Source of the DNA: Pseudomonadota bacterium | Lineage (GTDB): Bacteria; Pseudomonadota; Alphaproteobacteria; SP197 | Length of the DNA stretch: 64,000 nt | NCBI GenBank assembly: GCA_039028155.1 | Contig: JBCCIS010000013.1 | Location: forward strand, 40,942 to 104,941 | Direction of reading: 5' to 3' | Part shown: piece after piece, positions 36,284-45,066 of the stretch | Numbering within the stretch: the stretch's first letter is position 1 | How the letters are laid out: each line of letters begins with the position of its first letter | The notes under the pieces: generated by a model | The model's database searches: none | Seen by the model: only the letters and a program-made list of their open reading frames with translations | What the model was told of the DNA's origin: nothing | Translations under genes and position numbers: made by a program

Positions 36284-37183
36284 CTACTCGGCCGCGTTGG
36301 CCGGCGGTGCCAGCAGCAGGGCCTGATTGGCGATGACACCGAACAGGTGCTCTAAATCCGCCTTCAGCGCCGCCATGCCGCTGCCGCGGGTCATACGCGC
36401 CTCATTCATGTAGAGGCTGCGGTTCATTTCGATCTGCAGCGCGTGAACGTCCATGTCCGGACGGCCGTAGTGTTCGGTGATGAAACCGCCGGGATAGGGG
36501 TCGTTGCGGCGCACCTGATAGCCGCGCGCGCGCAAGGTTTCGGCGGCGAGCCGCATGATCTCGGCATCACAGGCGTGACCGAAACGGTCGCCCAAGACAA
36601 TGTCGGCGCGCGACTTGGCGGCCGGACCGCCGCGCTCGCCCGATGGCATCGAGTGGCAGTCCAACAAGACGGCAATACCGAAATTGGCCCGGGTTTCGTC
36701 CAACAGCGCGACGATCGCGTCGTGATAGGGCATGTAGTAGCGCTTGATCCGCTCCTCGGCGACGCCGGGCTCCAGTTTGCCCGCATAGATCTCAGCACCT
36801 CCGGCGACGACCCTGGGCACGGTGCCGAGGCCCGCCCGTACCCGCGGACTGCGGCTGTTGACCCAGCCCGGCAAGGGCGAATCGAACATGCGGGGATCAA
36901 GCTCATAGGGTTCGCGGTTGGGGTCCAGGAAGGCGCGCGGGAAGGTCGCCGCCACCAACGGCGCGCCCATCGCCACGGCGCCGGCCGCCAACTCGTCCAC
37001 AAAGGCGTCTTCGGACCGGCGGATCGCCAACCGGTCGAGCCTGGAAAGCGCCAGAAACTCTGAGGGATAGTCGCGTCCGCTGTGTGGCGACGAGATGACC
37101 AGCGGCAGCGTTTGTCGGCGCGGTCGGCGGATTCGGACCGGTTCCGGCACGTTGGCCTCGTCCTTGTCGTTTACAGCGGTCAC
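36284..37183 (-). CDS. N-formylglutamate amidohydrolase-family protein
   Basis: A 299-residue zinc hydrolase of the N-formylglutamate amidohydrolase (HutG/FGase) family, which cleaves formylglutamate to formate and glutamate in histidine breakdown. Motifs are LVISSPHSGRDYP, RAFLDPNREPYELDP, VLLDCHSMPSG and the C-terminal HALQIEMNRSLYMNE. The other hut genes are not nearby, so another N-acyl amino acid is possible. The start is a GTG at 37183. It precedes the TPR-oxygenase gene by 9 bases. Confidence 0.87.
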   Translation of the reverse strand: MTAVNDKDEANVPEPVRIRRPRRQTLPLVISSPHSGRDYPSEFLALSRLDRLAIRRSEDAFVDELAAGAVAMGAPLVAATFPRAFLDPNREPYELDPRMFDSPLPGWVNSRSPRVRAGLGTVPRVVAGGAEIYAGKLEPGVAEERIKRYYMPYHDAIVALLDETRANFGIAVLLDCHSMPSGERGGPAAKSRADIVLGDRFGHACDAEIMRLAAETLRARGYQVRRNDPYPGGFITEHYGRPDMDVHALQIEMNRSLYMNEARMTRGSGMAALKADLEHLFGVIANQALLLAPPANAAE

Positions 37184-37309
37184 GGCAGCGATTTAGACTA
37201 TGGTCATGGTTATGTCACCAGTTCCATCAACAGGGGTCACAAAGTTGACCCCGGCACGACCAGCGGCGCCGGCAAGGGGTCGGCGGGCTCCGGGCGTTTA
37301 AGGCAAGTC

Positions 37310-37669
37310 ATGGCGCGTATCCTGCTAGCAGCGCATGACGATGTCATGCGCTGTTATCTTGTGCGCGCCTTGTCACGCCAGGGCCACGCCGTCATGGCGG
37401 TGGCCGATGCGCACGAAGCACTGGGCGACCTTCTGCCCGGGGCCTTTGATATCCTTATTGCCGATACGGATTTGCCGGGTATCGGTGGGCCGGAACTGGC
37501 GCGCCGCGCGGGCGCGGCGATTCCCGGTCTCAGAATCCTGTTCCGGCATGGATTCTCCGCAGCGCCCTTGAAAGAAGGCGCGTTGCCACGGCTTGAGGAC
37601 GACGCGCTGGAGCCGCCGTTCCATCTGAGCCGCCTGGCTGTTGAAATCGACAACCTGCTTGCCGCCTGA
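37310..37669 (+). CDS. single-domain receiver protein, CpdR-like but degenerate
   Basis: A 119-residue stand-alone receiver domain with the MARILLA start, length and C-terminal PFHLSRLAVEIDNLL of CpdR, the alphaproteobacterial response regulator that directs ClpXP proteolysis. The phosphoacceptor Asp52 is present (IADTDLPG), but the acidic pair is AH instead of ED (residues 8-9), the Thr/Ser is His80 (FRHGF) and the invariant lysine is Pro102 (LEPPFHL). Phosphorylation signalling is therefore probably lost or altered. The ATG at 37310 follows AAGG; the frame opens at 37082. Confidence 0.8.
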   Translation: MARILLAAHDDVMRCYLVRALSRQGHAVMAVADAHEALGDLLPGAFDILIADTDLPGIGGPELARRAGAAIPGLRILFRHGFSAAPLKEGALPRLEDDALEPPFHLSRLAVEIDNLLAA

Positions 37670-37673
37670 GTAT

Positions 37674-37734
37674 CGCGATCGTTAGGGGGCGCGATCGTTA
37701 GGGGCGCGCGATCGTTAGGGGGCAATCGTTGGGG
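37674..37734. repeat. short tandem repeat, four units
   Basis: Three near-identical units of CGCGATCGTTAGGGG (15-18 bases, 37674-37689, 37690-37704, 37705-37722) and a fourth decayed unit CAATCGTTGGGG (37723-37734). They fill the whole gap between the convergent CpdR-like and MFS genes. No hairpin or spacer pattern is seen. Confidence 0.85.
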
Positions 37735-37738
37735 CCGT

Positions 37739-39130
37739 TCACGGTCTGGCCGGGCAAGCCGGGTTACCGCGCACGAAGACCAGCAGGATCAGAAGCGCCG
37801 TTGCACCCAGACAGGCGTCGAATACGAAGGCGGTGGTGATGCCGCCGTCCAGTGTCGATCCCGCCAGCACGATCGCGGTATTGATACCCAGCCCTAGCGA
37901 GCCAGCCGCGACCTGGCACATGTAGACAATGCCGCCGGCCAGACTGGCGTGTGCCACGCCCGCCGCCGTGGTCGCGGCCGTCACGACGGCGGGATAGAAA
38001 AGCCCCATGCCAATGCCGGTCACGATCATGCCCGGCAACACGCTCATGTAGCCTTCGGTCGTGCTCAGGAATGACATCATGACCATGCCGGCGATCATGA
38101 AGAGTGCGCCGGCGGTCAAGACGAGCCGGCCACCCAGCCGGTCGTAGAGCGGACCAGCGACCAGCGAGATGCAGGCCTGTGTCGCCAACAGCGGAAGCAG
38201 TCCCAACCCCGCCGCGAAGGCGGACCAGCCTAGTCCCTTCTGCGTGAACTGCGGGACATAGACCAACGCGGCGAAGAACACCGAAGACATCAAGACAACG
38301 CAGACAATTGTCGCGGCGAACGTCGGCATGCGCATGACGTCGCGCGGTATCAATGCCGCGTCGCCCTGCCCGCGCTCGACCATTAGAAAGACGATCAGAA
38401 CCAGCAGGCCGGCGCCGATCAGGGCGAACGTGACCGCGCGCGGAATACCGACGTCCGAACCGATGTCGAGCCCGACCAGGATCAGCACGATACCGGCTGA
38501 CAGCAGCGCGATGCCGCGATAGTCGATCCGCTGGCGACCCGTGCCGGGCATGGCGGGGATGCGTCCCTGCGCCAGCCACATCGCACCTAGCGCCAGCGGG
38601 ATGTTGAGGTAGAGCACCCAGCGCCAATCGATCGCGTCGGTCAAGAAGCCGCCCAGCAGGGCGCCGGTGGCGTTGCCGAAGGCGATCACGCCCAGGATGA
38701 GTCCGCCGGCGAGACCGGCCCGCTCCTTGGGCAGCACCGCATAGGTCATGCCCATGACCGCGGGCCAAACCAGCGCGCCGCCGATGCCGGTCAGCGCGCG
38801 CGCTGCGATCAGCGTGTTGATGTCAGGCGCCAAGCCGCCGACCAGCGAGAACACGGTGAACAGGCCGCAGCCGATCATGAAGATCCTTTTGCGCCCAAAC
38901 ATGTCGGCGAGCCGCCCGCCGGTAACGATGGTGACGCCGAAGGCGACGGTGTAGGCGTTGATCACCCACTGCGCGCGGTTGAGCGTGGTGCCGAGGTCCT
39001 GCTCAATCGCAACGATCACGACGCTGAGCGACGAGAAGTCGATCGCCACCAGAAACAAGCCCAGCGACATCGCTATCAGTGCGAGCGTGCGGTCACGCCC
39101 CTGGGGTTGCTCTGCGTCGATGGTCGTCAC
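37739..39130 (-). CDS. MFS exporter, DHA2 (EmrB/QacA) family
   Basis: A 463-residue inner-membrane transporter with about 14 spans, as is usual for the DHA2 drug:H+ antiporters. Motif A reads GRLADMFGRKRIFMIG and the antiporter motif C region reads ALTGIGGALVWPAVMG. The start MTTIDAEQ uses a GTG at 39130. It would export a hydrophobic drug or metabolite; no periplasmic adaptor (EmrA) gene is adjacent. The 170 bases upstream (39131-39300) are shared with the divergent TPR gene. Confidence 0.9.
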   Translation of the reverse strand: MTTIDAEQPQGRDRTLALIAMSLGLFLVAIDFSSLSVVIVAIEQDLGTTLNRAQWVINAYTVAFGVTIVTGGRLADMFGRKRIFMIGCGLFTVFSLVGGLAPDINTLIAARALTGIGGALVWPAVMGMTYAVLPKERAGLAGGLILGVIAFGNATGALLGGFLTDAIDWRWVLYLNIPLALGAMWLAQGRIPAMPGTGRQRIDYRGIALLSAGIVLILVGLDIGSDVGIPRAVTFALIGAGLLVLIVFLMVERGQGDAALIPRDVMRMPTFAATIVCVVLMSSVFFAALVYVPQFTQKGLGWSAFAAGLGLLPLLATQACISLVAGPLYDRLGGRLVLTAGALFMIAGMVMMSFLSTTEGYMSVLPGMIVTGIGMGLFYPAVVTAATTAAGVAHASLAGGIVYMCQVAAGSLGLGINTAIVLAGSTLDGGITTAFVFDACLGATALLILLVFVRGNPACPARP

Positions 39131-39300
39131 GGTTCATTCCGGTTGCAGGCCGGCAAGACAACCACTTACCGATCACAGCCGCAAGACCCCGGCGGCCGCC
39201 GGACCTGTGCGTCATGCAGGCGACACAGGGTTGATCCGCGGCGCGCCGTCCGGGATAGTGGCCGGCGCAACGGACCGATCAGCCGGGGGCGCGCTGACGT

Positions 39301-40965
39301 ATGGACGACGACTATTACGATCTCGGCACCTATTCACGGCCGATCACGACGAACTCGGCCGAGGCCCAACTCTGGTTCGATCGCGGCCTGATCTGGACCT
39401 ACGGCTACAACCACGAAGAAGCCATCGTCTGTTTCGAGACGGCGCTGGAACATGACCCCGAATGCGCGATGGCGCACTGGGGCATCGCCTATGCGGTCGG
39501 CCCGAACTACAACAAGGAATGGGACAAGTTCGATCCGGACGACCTTCAGAACTCGCTGAACCGTGCCGCCGACGCCACCGCCGCGGCGCAGGCGTTGGCG
39601 CCGAAGGTGTCGCTGGTCGAACAGGCGCTGATCGAGGCGCTGCCGGCGCGTTATCCCTCGCGCGAGCCGGTCGATGACTATCAGCCGTGGAACGATGCCT
39701 TCGCCGACGCCATGCGTTCGGTGTTCCGCGCGTTCCCCGACGACCTGGATGTCTGCACGGTGTTTGTTGAGGCGATCTTGAACCGCACGCCATGGCGGCT
39801 ATGGGATCTGCCGACCGGCGCCATCGCGGAGAACGCCGGCACCGAAGAGGCGATGGAGGTGATGGAAAAGGCGTTCAAGGAGCTCGATTATCTCGGCGCC
39901 AACCGGCATCCCGGCCTTTTGCATCTTTATGTGCATTTGATGGAGATGTCGCCGTTCCCCGAGCGCGCCCTGAAGGCCGGCGACAACCTGCGCGACCTGG
40001 TGCCCGACTCCGGTCACTTGAGACACATGCCGACCCATATCGACGTGCTGTGCGGCCACTATCACGCGGTGGTCGACGGCAATCACAAGGCGATCGTGGC
40101 CGATCGCAAGTATCTCGAGCAGCGCGGATTCATGAACTTCTATTCCGGCTACCGGATCCACGACTATCACTTCAAGATCTACGGCGCGATGTTCCTGGGC
40201 CAGTACCAGCCGGCGATCGAGGCGGCCGACGAACTGATCGCGACGACGCCGGAGGAATTGCTGCGCATGGAATCGCCGCCCATGGGCGACTTCCTGGAAG
40301 GCTACATTCCCATGAAGCAGCACGCGCTCGTGCGCTTCGGCAAGTGGCAGGAGATCATCGATCAGGAGCTGCCGGCCGATCAGGAGCTCTACTGTTCGAC
40401 GACCGCGATGATCCACTACGCCAAATCCGTGGCGCATGCGGCCTCGGAAGATATCCCGGGCGCGGAAGCCGAACGTGAACTTTTTCAGGCCGCCTACGCC
40501 CGTGTTCCGGAGAACCGTTGGGTGCACAACAACACGTGCCGCGACATTCTGAGCGTGGCCGAGGCGATGCTGGAAGGTGAGCTTGAGTACCGTCGCGAGA
40601 ACTATGACATCGCGTTCGAGCATTTGCGCGAGGCGGTCAGGCGCGACGACGCGCTGCCCTATGACGAACCATGGGGCTGGATGCAGCCACCACGCCATGC
40701 CTTGGGTGCGTTGATGCTGGAACAGGGCCGGGTCGAGGAGGCCGAGGCGGTCTATCGCGCGGACCTGGGCCTGGACAACTCCTTGAGCCGCGCCAGCCAG
40801 CATCCCGACAACGTCTGGAGCCTGCACGGCTTTCATGAGTGCCTGGTGCGCCGTGGCCAAGCGGCGGAGGCGGTAATGATCAAACAGCGCCTGGATCTGG
40901 CCAGCGCCCGCGCCGACGTGCCGATCAAGGCGTCATGCTATTGCCGCCTGCAGCACGCCGCCTAG
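39301..40965 (+). CDS. TPR protein of the TTC38-like family
   Basis: A 554-residue soluble protein resembling tetratricopeptide repeat protein 38: FDRGLIWTYGYNHEEAIVCFETALEHDPECAMAHWGIAYAVGPNYN at the start, then HLYVHLMEMSPFPERALKAGDNLRDLVPDSGHLRHMPTHIDVLCG in the middle. Several TPR units can be counted. It is probably a scaffold without a known partner. The ATG at 39301 is the first codon of the frame. Its end overlaps the next gene by 31 bases, suggesting translational coupling. Confidence 0.8.
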   Translation: MDDDYYDLGTYSRPITTNSAEAQLWFDRGLIWTYGYNHEEAIVCFETALEHDPECAMAHWGIAYAVGPNYNKEWDKFDPDDLQNSLNRAADATAAAQALAPKVSLVEQALIEALPARYPSREPVDDYQPWNDAFADAMRSVFRAFPDDLDVCTVFVEAILNRTPWRLWDLPTGAIAENAGTEEAMEVMEKAFKELDYLGANRHPGLLHLYVHLMEMSPFPERALKAGDNLRDLVPDSGHLRHMPTHIDVLCGHYHAVVDGNHKAIVADRKYLEQRGFMNFYSGYRIHDYHFKIYGAMFLGQYQPAIEAADELIATTPEELLRMESPPMGDFLEGYIPMKQHALVRFGKWQEIIDQELPADQELYCSTTAMIHYAKSVAHAASEDIPGAEAERELFQAAYARVPENRWVHNNTCRDILSVAEAMLEGELEYRRENYDIAFEHLREAVRRDDALPYDEPWGWMQPPRHALGALMLEQGRVEEAEAVYRADLGLDNSLSRASQHPDNVWSLHGFHECLVRRGQAAEAVMIKQRLDLASARADVPIKASCYCRLQHAA

Positions 40966-41453
40966 TGTACATTCCGCGCACCGCGAACTATTCGAAACAT
41001 GATCCGGTGATGCGGTGGGGTTTGCCCGATCGGGTCTTCTTCGCCTGCGGCGCCTGCCACATCCTGGCCTATGCGTTTCTGGAGCGTTATGGCGCGGTCG
41101 GCCGGCAGGTACTTTGGTTGAAACCCGCGGAGGATTTCATCGGCAACCAGGTCTTCATCGCAACCGATGACTGGGTCTTCGACTATCACGGCTTTGCGGA
41201 TAGGGAACGTTTTCTCACGCATACTTTCAAACGTGCGCGACACTTCTGGCCTGGATGGGATGCATCGTTGATCGCGTTGCCGCAGGACGTGTTGGTTTCG
41301 GAGGCCAAGTCGAAGACCTATGACGGTTTATGGCTGCGCGAACCCAGGCAGTTCCTGCATGACGCCCTGCCGCGCGCGCGGGCGTTTCTTGATCGCTTCC
41401 CACCGCCGCGAGCCGAGCGTCGCGCTGACGTGGCGATCAAGGTGCATGCGTGA
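40935..41453 (+). CDS. uncharacterised protein translationally coupled to the TTC38-like gene
   Basis: About 172 residues with no family I recognise. It is rich in aromatic residues (RVFFACGACHILAYAFLERYG, WVFDYHGFADRERFLTHTFKRARHFWPGWDASLIALP) and has no signal peptide or clear membrane span. The ATG at 40935 follows AAGG; a GTG at 40965 that overlaps the TAG of the upstream gene is an alternative start. Coding character is good throughout. It probably works with the TPR protein. Confidence 0.65.
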   Translation: MLLPPAARRLVYIPRTANYSKHDPVMRWGLPDRVFFACGACHILAYAFLERYGAVGRQVLWLKPAEDFIGNQVFIATDDWVFDYHGFADRERFLTHTFKRARHFWPGWDASLIALPQDVLVSEAKSKTYDGLWLREPRQFLHDALPRARAFLDRFPPPRAERRADVAIKVHA

Positions 41454-41523
41454 AGGTCTGGGCCCGTGCGGCAGGAATGCACCAGGCGTTCGATCGACAG
41501 CAGTCTTCACAGGAGCGGATGCC

Positions 41524-41919
41524 ATGAGGATCTATGTGACGAGTGTCTTTGTTGATGACCAGGAAAAGGCGCGTTCGTTCTATACGGACGTCCTTGGTTT
41601 CGTCGTCAAGGATGACATCCCGATTGGTGAATACAGTTGGTTGACCGTCGTCGCAAAGGACGAACCCGACGGCACCGCATTGCTACTCGAGCCCAGCGTG
41701 CACCCTGCCGTCAAACCCTACAGGGATGCGTTGGTGACGGACGGGATCCCAGCGGCGTCGTTCCAGGTCGATGACATCGACGCCGAGTTCGTCAGGCTTC
41801 GCGACCGCGGGGTATCGTTTAGCGTAGAGCCCATTGATCAGGGTCCCGTCCGGATGGCTGTTCTCGACGACACCTGCGGTAACCTGATCCAGATCATTGA
41901 GATGCATGACAACGCGTAA
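41524..41919 (+). CDS. VOC-family (glyoxalase-like) protein
   Basis: A 131-residue VOC domain protein (YVTSVFVDDQEKARSFYTDVLGF, then VLDDTCGNLIQIIEM) of the type often annotated as glyoxalase or extradiol-dioxygenase-like. The substrate is unknown. The ATG at 41524 is nine bases after AGGAG. It follows the unknown gene by 70 bases. The 147 bases downstream contain no gene. Confidence 0.87.
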   Translation: MRIYVTSVFVDDQEKARSFYTDVLGFVVKDDIPIGEYSWLTVVAKDEPDGTALLLEPSVHPAVKPYRDALVTDGIPAASFQVDDIDAEFVRLRDRGVSFSVEPIDQGPVRMAVLDDTCGNLIQIIEMHDNA

Positions 41920-42066
41920 GAGCGCGGCTTGTGATCAAGGCAGGCGGTATCAGCCTGCAGAGTCGAGAGTCTCGGACGGTCTTCTAGCGGTGCAGCAAGG
42001 CATCCCATGCCGTCTTTTGTCGGCTCGAAACCCGCGGAGCGCTCGGGTTGATCGCCCGGGCGGTGT

Positions 42067-43725
42067 TTAACGCGCCTTCGCTGTCGGCAGCCGCCGTCTG
42101 AAGAGCAGATTGATACCTGAACCGCGTACGCGAAAGCCTGTCGCCTCTCCGTCAGCGCGCCTTTCGAACGTCACGATGCCCGGCCACATGCCGTCTTGTG
42201 CGAAGGCGCCGTCGAATGTGTCGCCAGCGGCTGGTTTGATCGGCTGGAGAAGCCAATCGTGGCAGCGTTTGTGGCGCGCGGTCAGACCACCACGTTCCGC
42301 GACGATCTCATAGACGGATTCGACCGCGTCGTTTTCATAGCGGCCTTCGAAACCGGTCAACGTCGCATCGTCGACGATGGCCGTCTCGTACTTTGTGGCG
42401 GTGCTGATCGGGCTGTGCATATGCACACAAGCGCCGTCAGATGTCGCCATTGAAAAGTGCGTCACGGCGTTATCGCTGTTGCGATGGAACGTCGCGGTGT
42501 CGCCAGAGTGCGGTTCGCGATAAACGTCATCGCCGCAAGCTTCAAAGCGCCGGCCCCAGAGCCAGATGTCGACATAGAGGTCAGGACCAGAGCATGCGAC
42601 AAAAGCCGACAAGCCGGTGACCGTGACGTAGCGACCGGCCAGGTCCTGATGGTCGTGGTCTTCTGTCGGATGCGGGACGGCTCTCTCACCGACGGGCTGA
42701 CGGGTCGACGTGTCGCCGAGCAAAGCATCGATCGCCCGGGTCGCCAGGCGCCAAGGCTGATAGGGCCGGACATTGCCCAGCACGACGACGCCGACTTTCT
42801 CGTCGGGCAGCCAGATGACAAAGGACTGAAATCCTTCGGCCAAACCACCGTGCTGGAACGCACGAAGGCCGCGATAGCGTTGGATCATCCAGCCGCCGGC
42901 ATAACGCAGTTCCTGGCCGTCATCGAGGTGGCCGGCGCTGAAGAACTGGTCATGGAGCGCGGCAATCCCGACGTCCCTGGTGGCGAGATTGCACAGCCAA
43001 CCGGTCATATCGTCGACGTTGGCCAGCATACCGCCGTCGCCCCAGACATCGCTGACGCATGTTGCCCGATAGAGCCGGCCATCATCGCCGTCGAGATAAC
43101 CCTGTGCCTGGTTTGGAAAGAACGCGAAGGGATCCATGGGGAATGACGCCCCCTTCATGCCAAGCGGATCGAAGACCCGTTCCGCCAAGAACGCAGGCAA
43201 TGATGTGCCGGTCACCTTTTGGATGATCCAGGCGAGCAGCACGTAGCCGGTGTTGCTGTAGCTGTGCATGGTCCCGGCCGGGAACATCGTTTCGTCGAGT
43301 GCGGCGAGCGTGCGAAACACGCGTTTGTCGGGCGTGTAGTCGCATGTCGGCCCGGCAAGCCCCAACACGGCCATGCGATCCGAAAGGCCAGTCGTGTGAT
43401 AGAGGCAATGACGGATACGAACAGGCGTATCGTAGGCGGGTAAGCCGGTGATGTACGAACGCACATCGTCGTTCAGATCCAGCCGCCCTTCCTGAACCAG
43501 CATCAGCGTTGCAAACGCCGTGAACTGTTTGGTGATCGAGCCGATCTCGAACCGCGTCGATGGCGTTATTGGAAGATTGTGTTCGACATTGGCGAGGCCG
43601 AACGTGCGCGCATAAACGGTTTGGCTTCCGCACACCAGACCGGCGGCGATACCGGGCCTGCACGGCGTATCCCAGTCGGCAAAGACGTCATCAAGGGCGG
43701 CGATGGTTTGTGGTCGCAAGGGCAT
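42067..43725 (-). CDS. serine hydrolase, class C beta-lactamase-like family
   Basis: A 552-residue enzyme. The N-terminal 350 residues have the penicilloyl-serine fold motifs: Ser63-x-x-Lys66 in EIGSITKQF, YSN at 156-158 in HSYSNTGYV, and HGG at 292-294 in FQHGGLAEGF. The C-terminal 200 residues are a lipocalin-like extension seen in D-aminopeptidase and other esterases of this group, so it is more likely a peptidase or esterase than a resistance enzyme. No signal peptide is seen. I choose the ATG at 43725 over an upstream TTG at 43776. The enolase-superfamily and GH3 genes lie upstream on the same strand. Confidence 0.85.
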   Translation of the reverse strand: MPLRPQTIAALDDVFADWDTPCRPGIAAGLVCGSQTVYARTFGLANVEHNLPITPSTRFEIGSITKQFTAFATLMLVQEGRLDLNDDVRSYITGLPAYDTPVRIRHCLYHTTGLSDRMAVLGLAGPTCDYTPDKRVFRTLAALDETMFPAGTMHSYSNTGYVLLAWIIQKVTGTSLPAFLAERVFDPLGMKGASFPMDPFAFFPNQAQGYLDGDDGRLYRATCVSDVWGDGGMLANVDDMTGWLCNLATRDVGIAALHDQFFSAGHLDDGQELRYAGGWMIQRYRGLRAFQHGGLAEGFQSFVIWLPDEKVGVVVLGNVRPYQPWRLATRAIDALLGDTSTRQPVGERAVPHPTEDHDHQDLAGRYVTVTGLSAFVACSGPDLYVDIWLWGRRFEACGDDVYREPHSGDTATFHRNSDNAVTHFSMATSDGACVHMHSPISTATKYETAIVDDATLTGFEGRYENDAVESVYEIVAERGGLTARHKRCHDWLLQPIKPAAGDTFDGAFAQDGMWPGIVTFERRADGEATGFRVRGSGINLLFRRRLPTAKAR

Positions 43726-43939
43726 CGCAAATGCTCCGAAGTCCGGGCGGTTGGCCGGCAAGCCAACCACGTCCAAGGGAACTCAGTCGCCAGGCGATTG
43801 ACGGATTGGGGTCTGAACGACCCCGGCATTCAGCGATTCTTGATCATTGGCCTCACTGCCATTTTTGGGCGCGCGCATCCGGGTCGCGAGCCGCGGCATC
43901 TTACGCCTGCGCGATCGAAGGTAAAGACCTGGCCGACGC

Positions 43940-45061
43940 CTAAGGCGATGCTGGAGCGAGCTCGCGAGTGTTGACCGCCAGGCCCATACCAGGAGCGTCA
44001 ATTGGGAGCACCTGATCGATGTAGAGTATGCCACCGGTGCCAAACATCAGGCTTGGCGTGGTGAGGTCACGCTTTAAGAGATACGTGCCGAAGGCGCCTT
44101 CGCTGGCGACGAGATTGGCGCGGTGAGCGTTCATCACGGTGAGCGCGGCGCGGGTCAGGATGCTGGTTTCGCCGACCTGGGCGCCGACGATGATGCCAAT
44201 GCCTTTCGCGTCGGCCATCCGCGCCACATCGAGCGAGCGGATGATGCCGCCCATCTTCGAAACACGAAGGTTGATGAGCCAAGGGCTGCCGTCGAGCGAG
44301 GCGATCTGGTCGGGCCGGGAGAGACTCTCGTCGAGGATGATCTTGGCGCCACAGGCGTGACCGACGCGTTCGAACCCCTCGAGGTCACCCTGTTGCAACG
44401 GTTCTTCGATGGCGAAGACACTGTGGTCGAGCGCCTCGAGATGGCGGATGCAGGCGTCAGCGGATGTCCAGAGATTGTTGGCGTCGAGGCGAAGACGCAA
44501 CGAGGGGTCGGATTTGTGATGGAACGCGCGGAGCTTCCGTTTGTCGCGGTGGAGATCGCCGGAGACCTTGATCTTGAAGTCGCGGAGACCTTTCAACCAA
44601 TAACGATAGAGTTGCCAGCGATAGGCGAGGTAGGGCGCGTCGCCTAGAATGGCCGAATACTGGAAGGTTCCGTTCAAGCGTGGTGCATCGACGAGGACTT
44701 CAACCGGCTGTTGTTTGACCTTGCCGATCAAATCCAGGATCGCGGTTTCTGCGGCGCAGAACGCGGCGGGGTTGTCGTCGATCATGTCGCAGTGGGTGCC
44801 GATCCAGGTCTTGAGGTTCTGTTCGTCGTGTACGCCCTCCTTAATCGCTGGCGCGATCGTGTCCAGAAAAGAGGTGGCGCCGGCGACGGTTTCGCCGGTG
44901 ACATAGTCGCGCGGACAACCCTCGCCAAAGCCCGTATGACCACAATCGGACGTCGCCTTGACGATAATGTTCTCTGCCCGGGCGCGGCTTGCCGAGGCAT
45001 GGCGGAAGACGACCTTGAACGGGACGGGGAAGCTGAAGACGTCGAGACGTTCGATGCGCAT
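43940..45061 (-). CDS. enolase superfamily, muconate lactonising/dipeptide epimerase subgroup
   Basis: A 373-residue enzyme with the full catalytic set of the MLE subgroup: the KxK pair in DFKIKVSG (Lys163, Lys165), metal ligands Asp193 (RLDANN), Glu219 (AIEEP) and Asp244 (ILDES), and the opposite base Lys269 (RVSKMGG). Such enzymes epimerise dipeptides, racemise N-acyl amino acids, synthesise o-succinylbenzoate or lactonise muconate; the neighbours favour an amino acid or peptide substrate. It lies five bases after the GH3-type ligase gene, so the two are co-translated. Confidence 0.87.
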   Translation of the reverse strand: MRIERLDVFSFPVPFKVVFRHASASRARAENIIVKATSDCGHTGFGEGCPRDYVTGETVAGATSFLDTIAPAIKEGVHDEQNLKTWIGTHCDMIDDNPAAFCAAETAILDLIGKVKQQPVEVLVDAPRLNGTFQYSAILGDAPYLAYRWQLYRYWLKGLRDFKIKVSGDLHRDKRKLRAFHHKSDPSLRLRLDANNLWTSADACIRHLEALDHSVFAIEEPLQQGDLEGFERVGHACGAKIILDESLSRPDQIASLDGSPWLINLRVSKMGGIIRSLDVARMADAKGIGIIVGAQVGETSILTRAALTVMNAHRANLVASEGAFGTYLLKRDLTTPSLMFGTGGILYIDQVLPIDAPGMGLAVNTRELAPASP

Positions 45062-45066
45062 CGGCG

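Noticed and set aside
34547..36355. A 602-codon plus-strand open frame
   Set aside because: It is the shadow of the minus-strand TPR-oxygenase gene, which has clear repeats and iron ligands; long antisense frames are expected at this GC content.
37674..37734. CRISPR array
   Set aside because: The units are 15-18 bases and directly adjacent, with no spacers of constant length and no cas genes nearby.
42067..43725. Beta-lactam resistance gene
   Set aside because: The SxxK, YSN and HGG motifs are present, but the 200-residue C-terminal extension and lack of a signal peptide point to an esterase or D-aminopeptidase-like enzyme.
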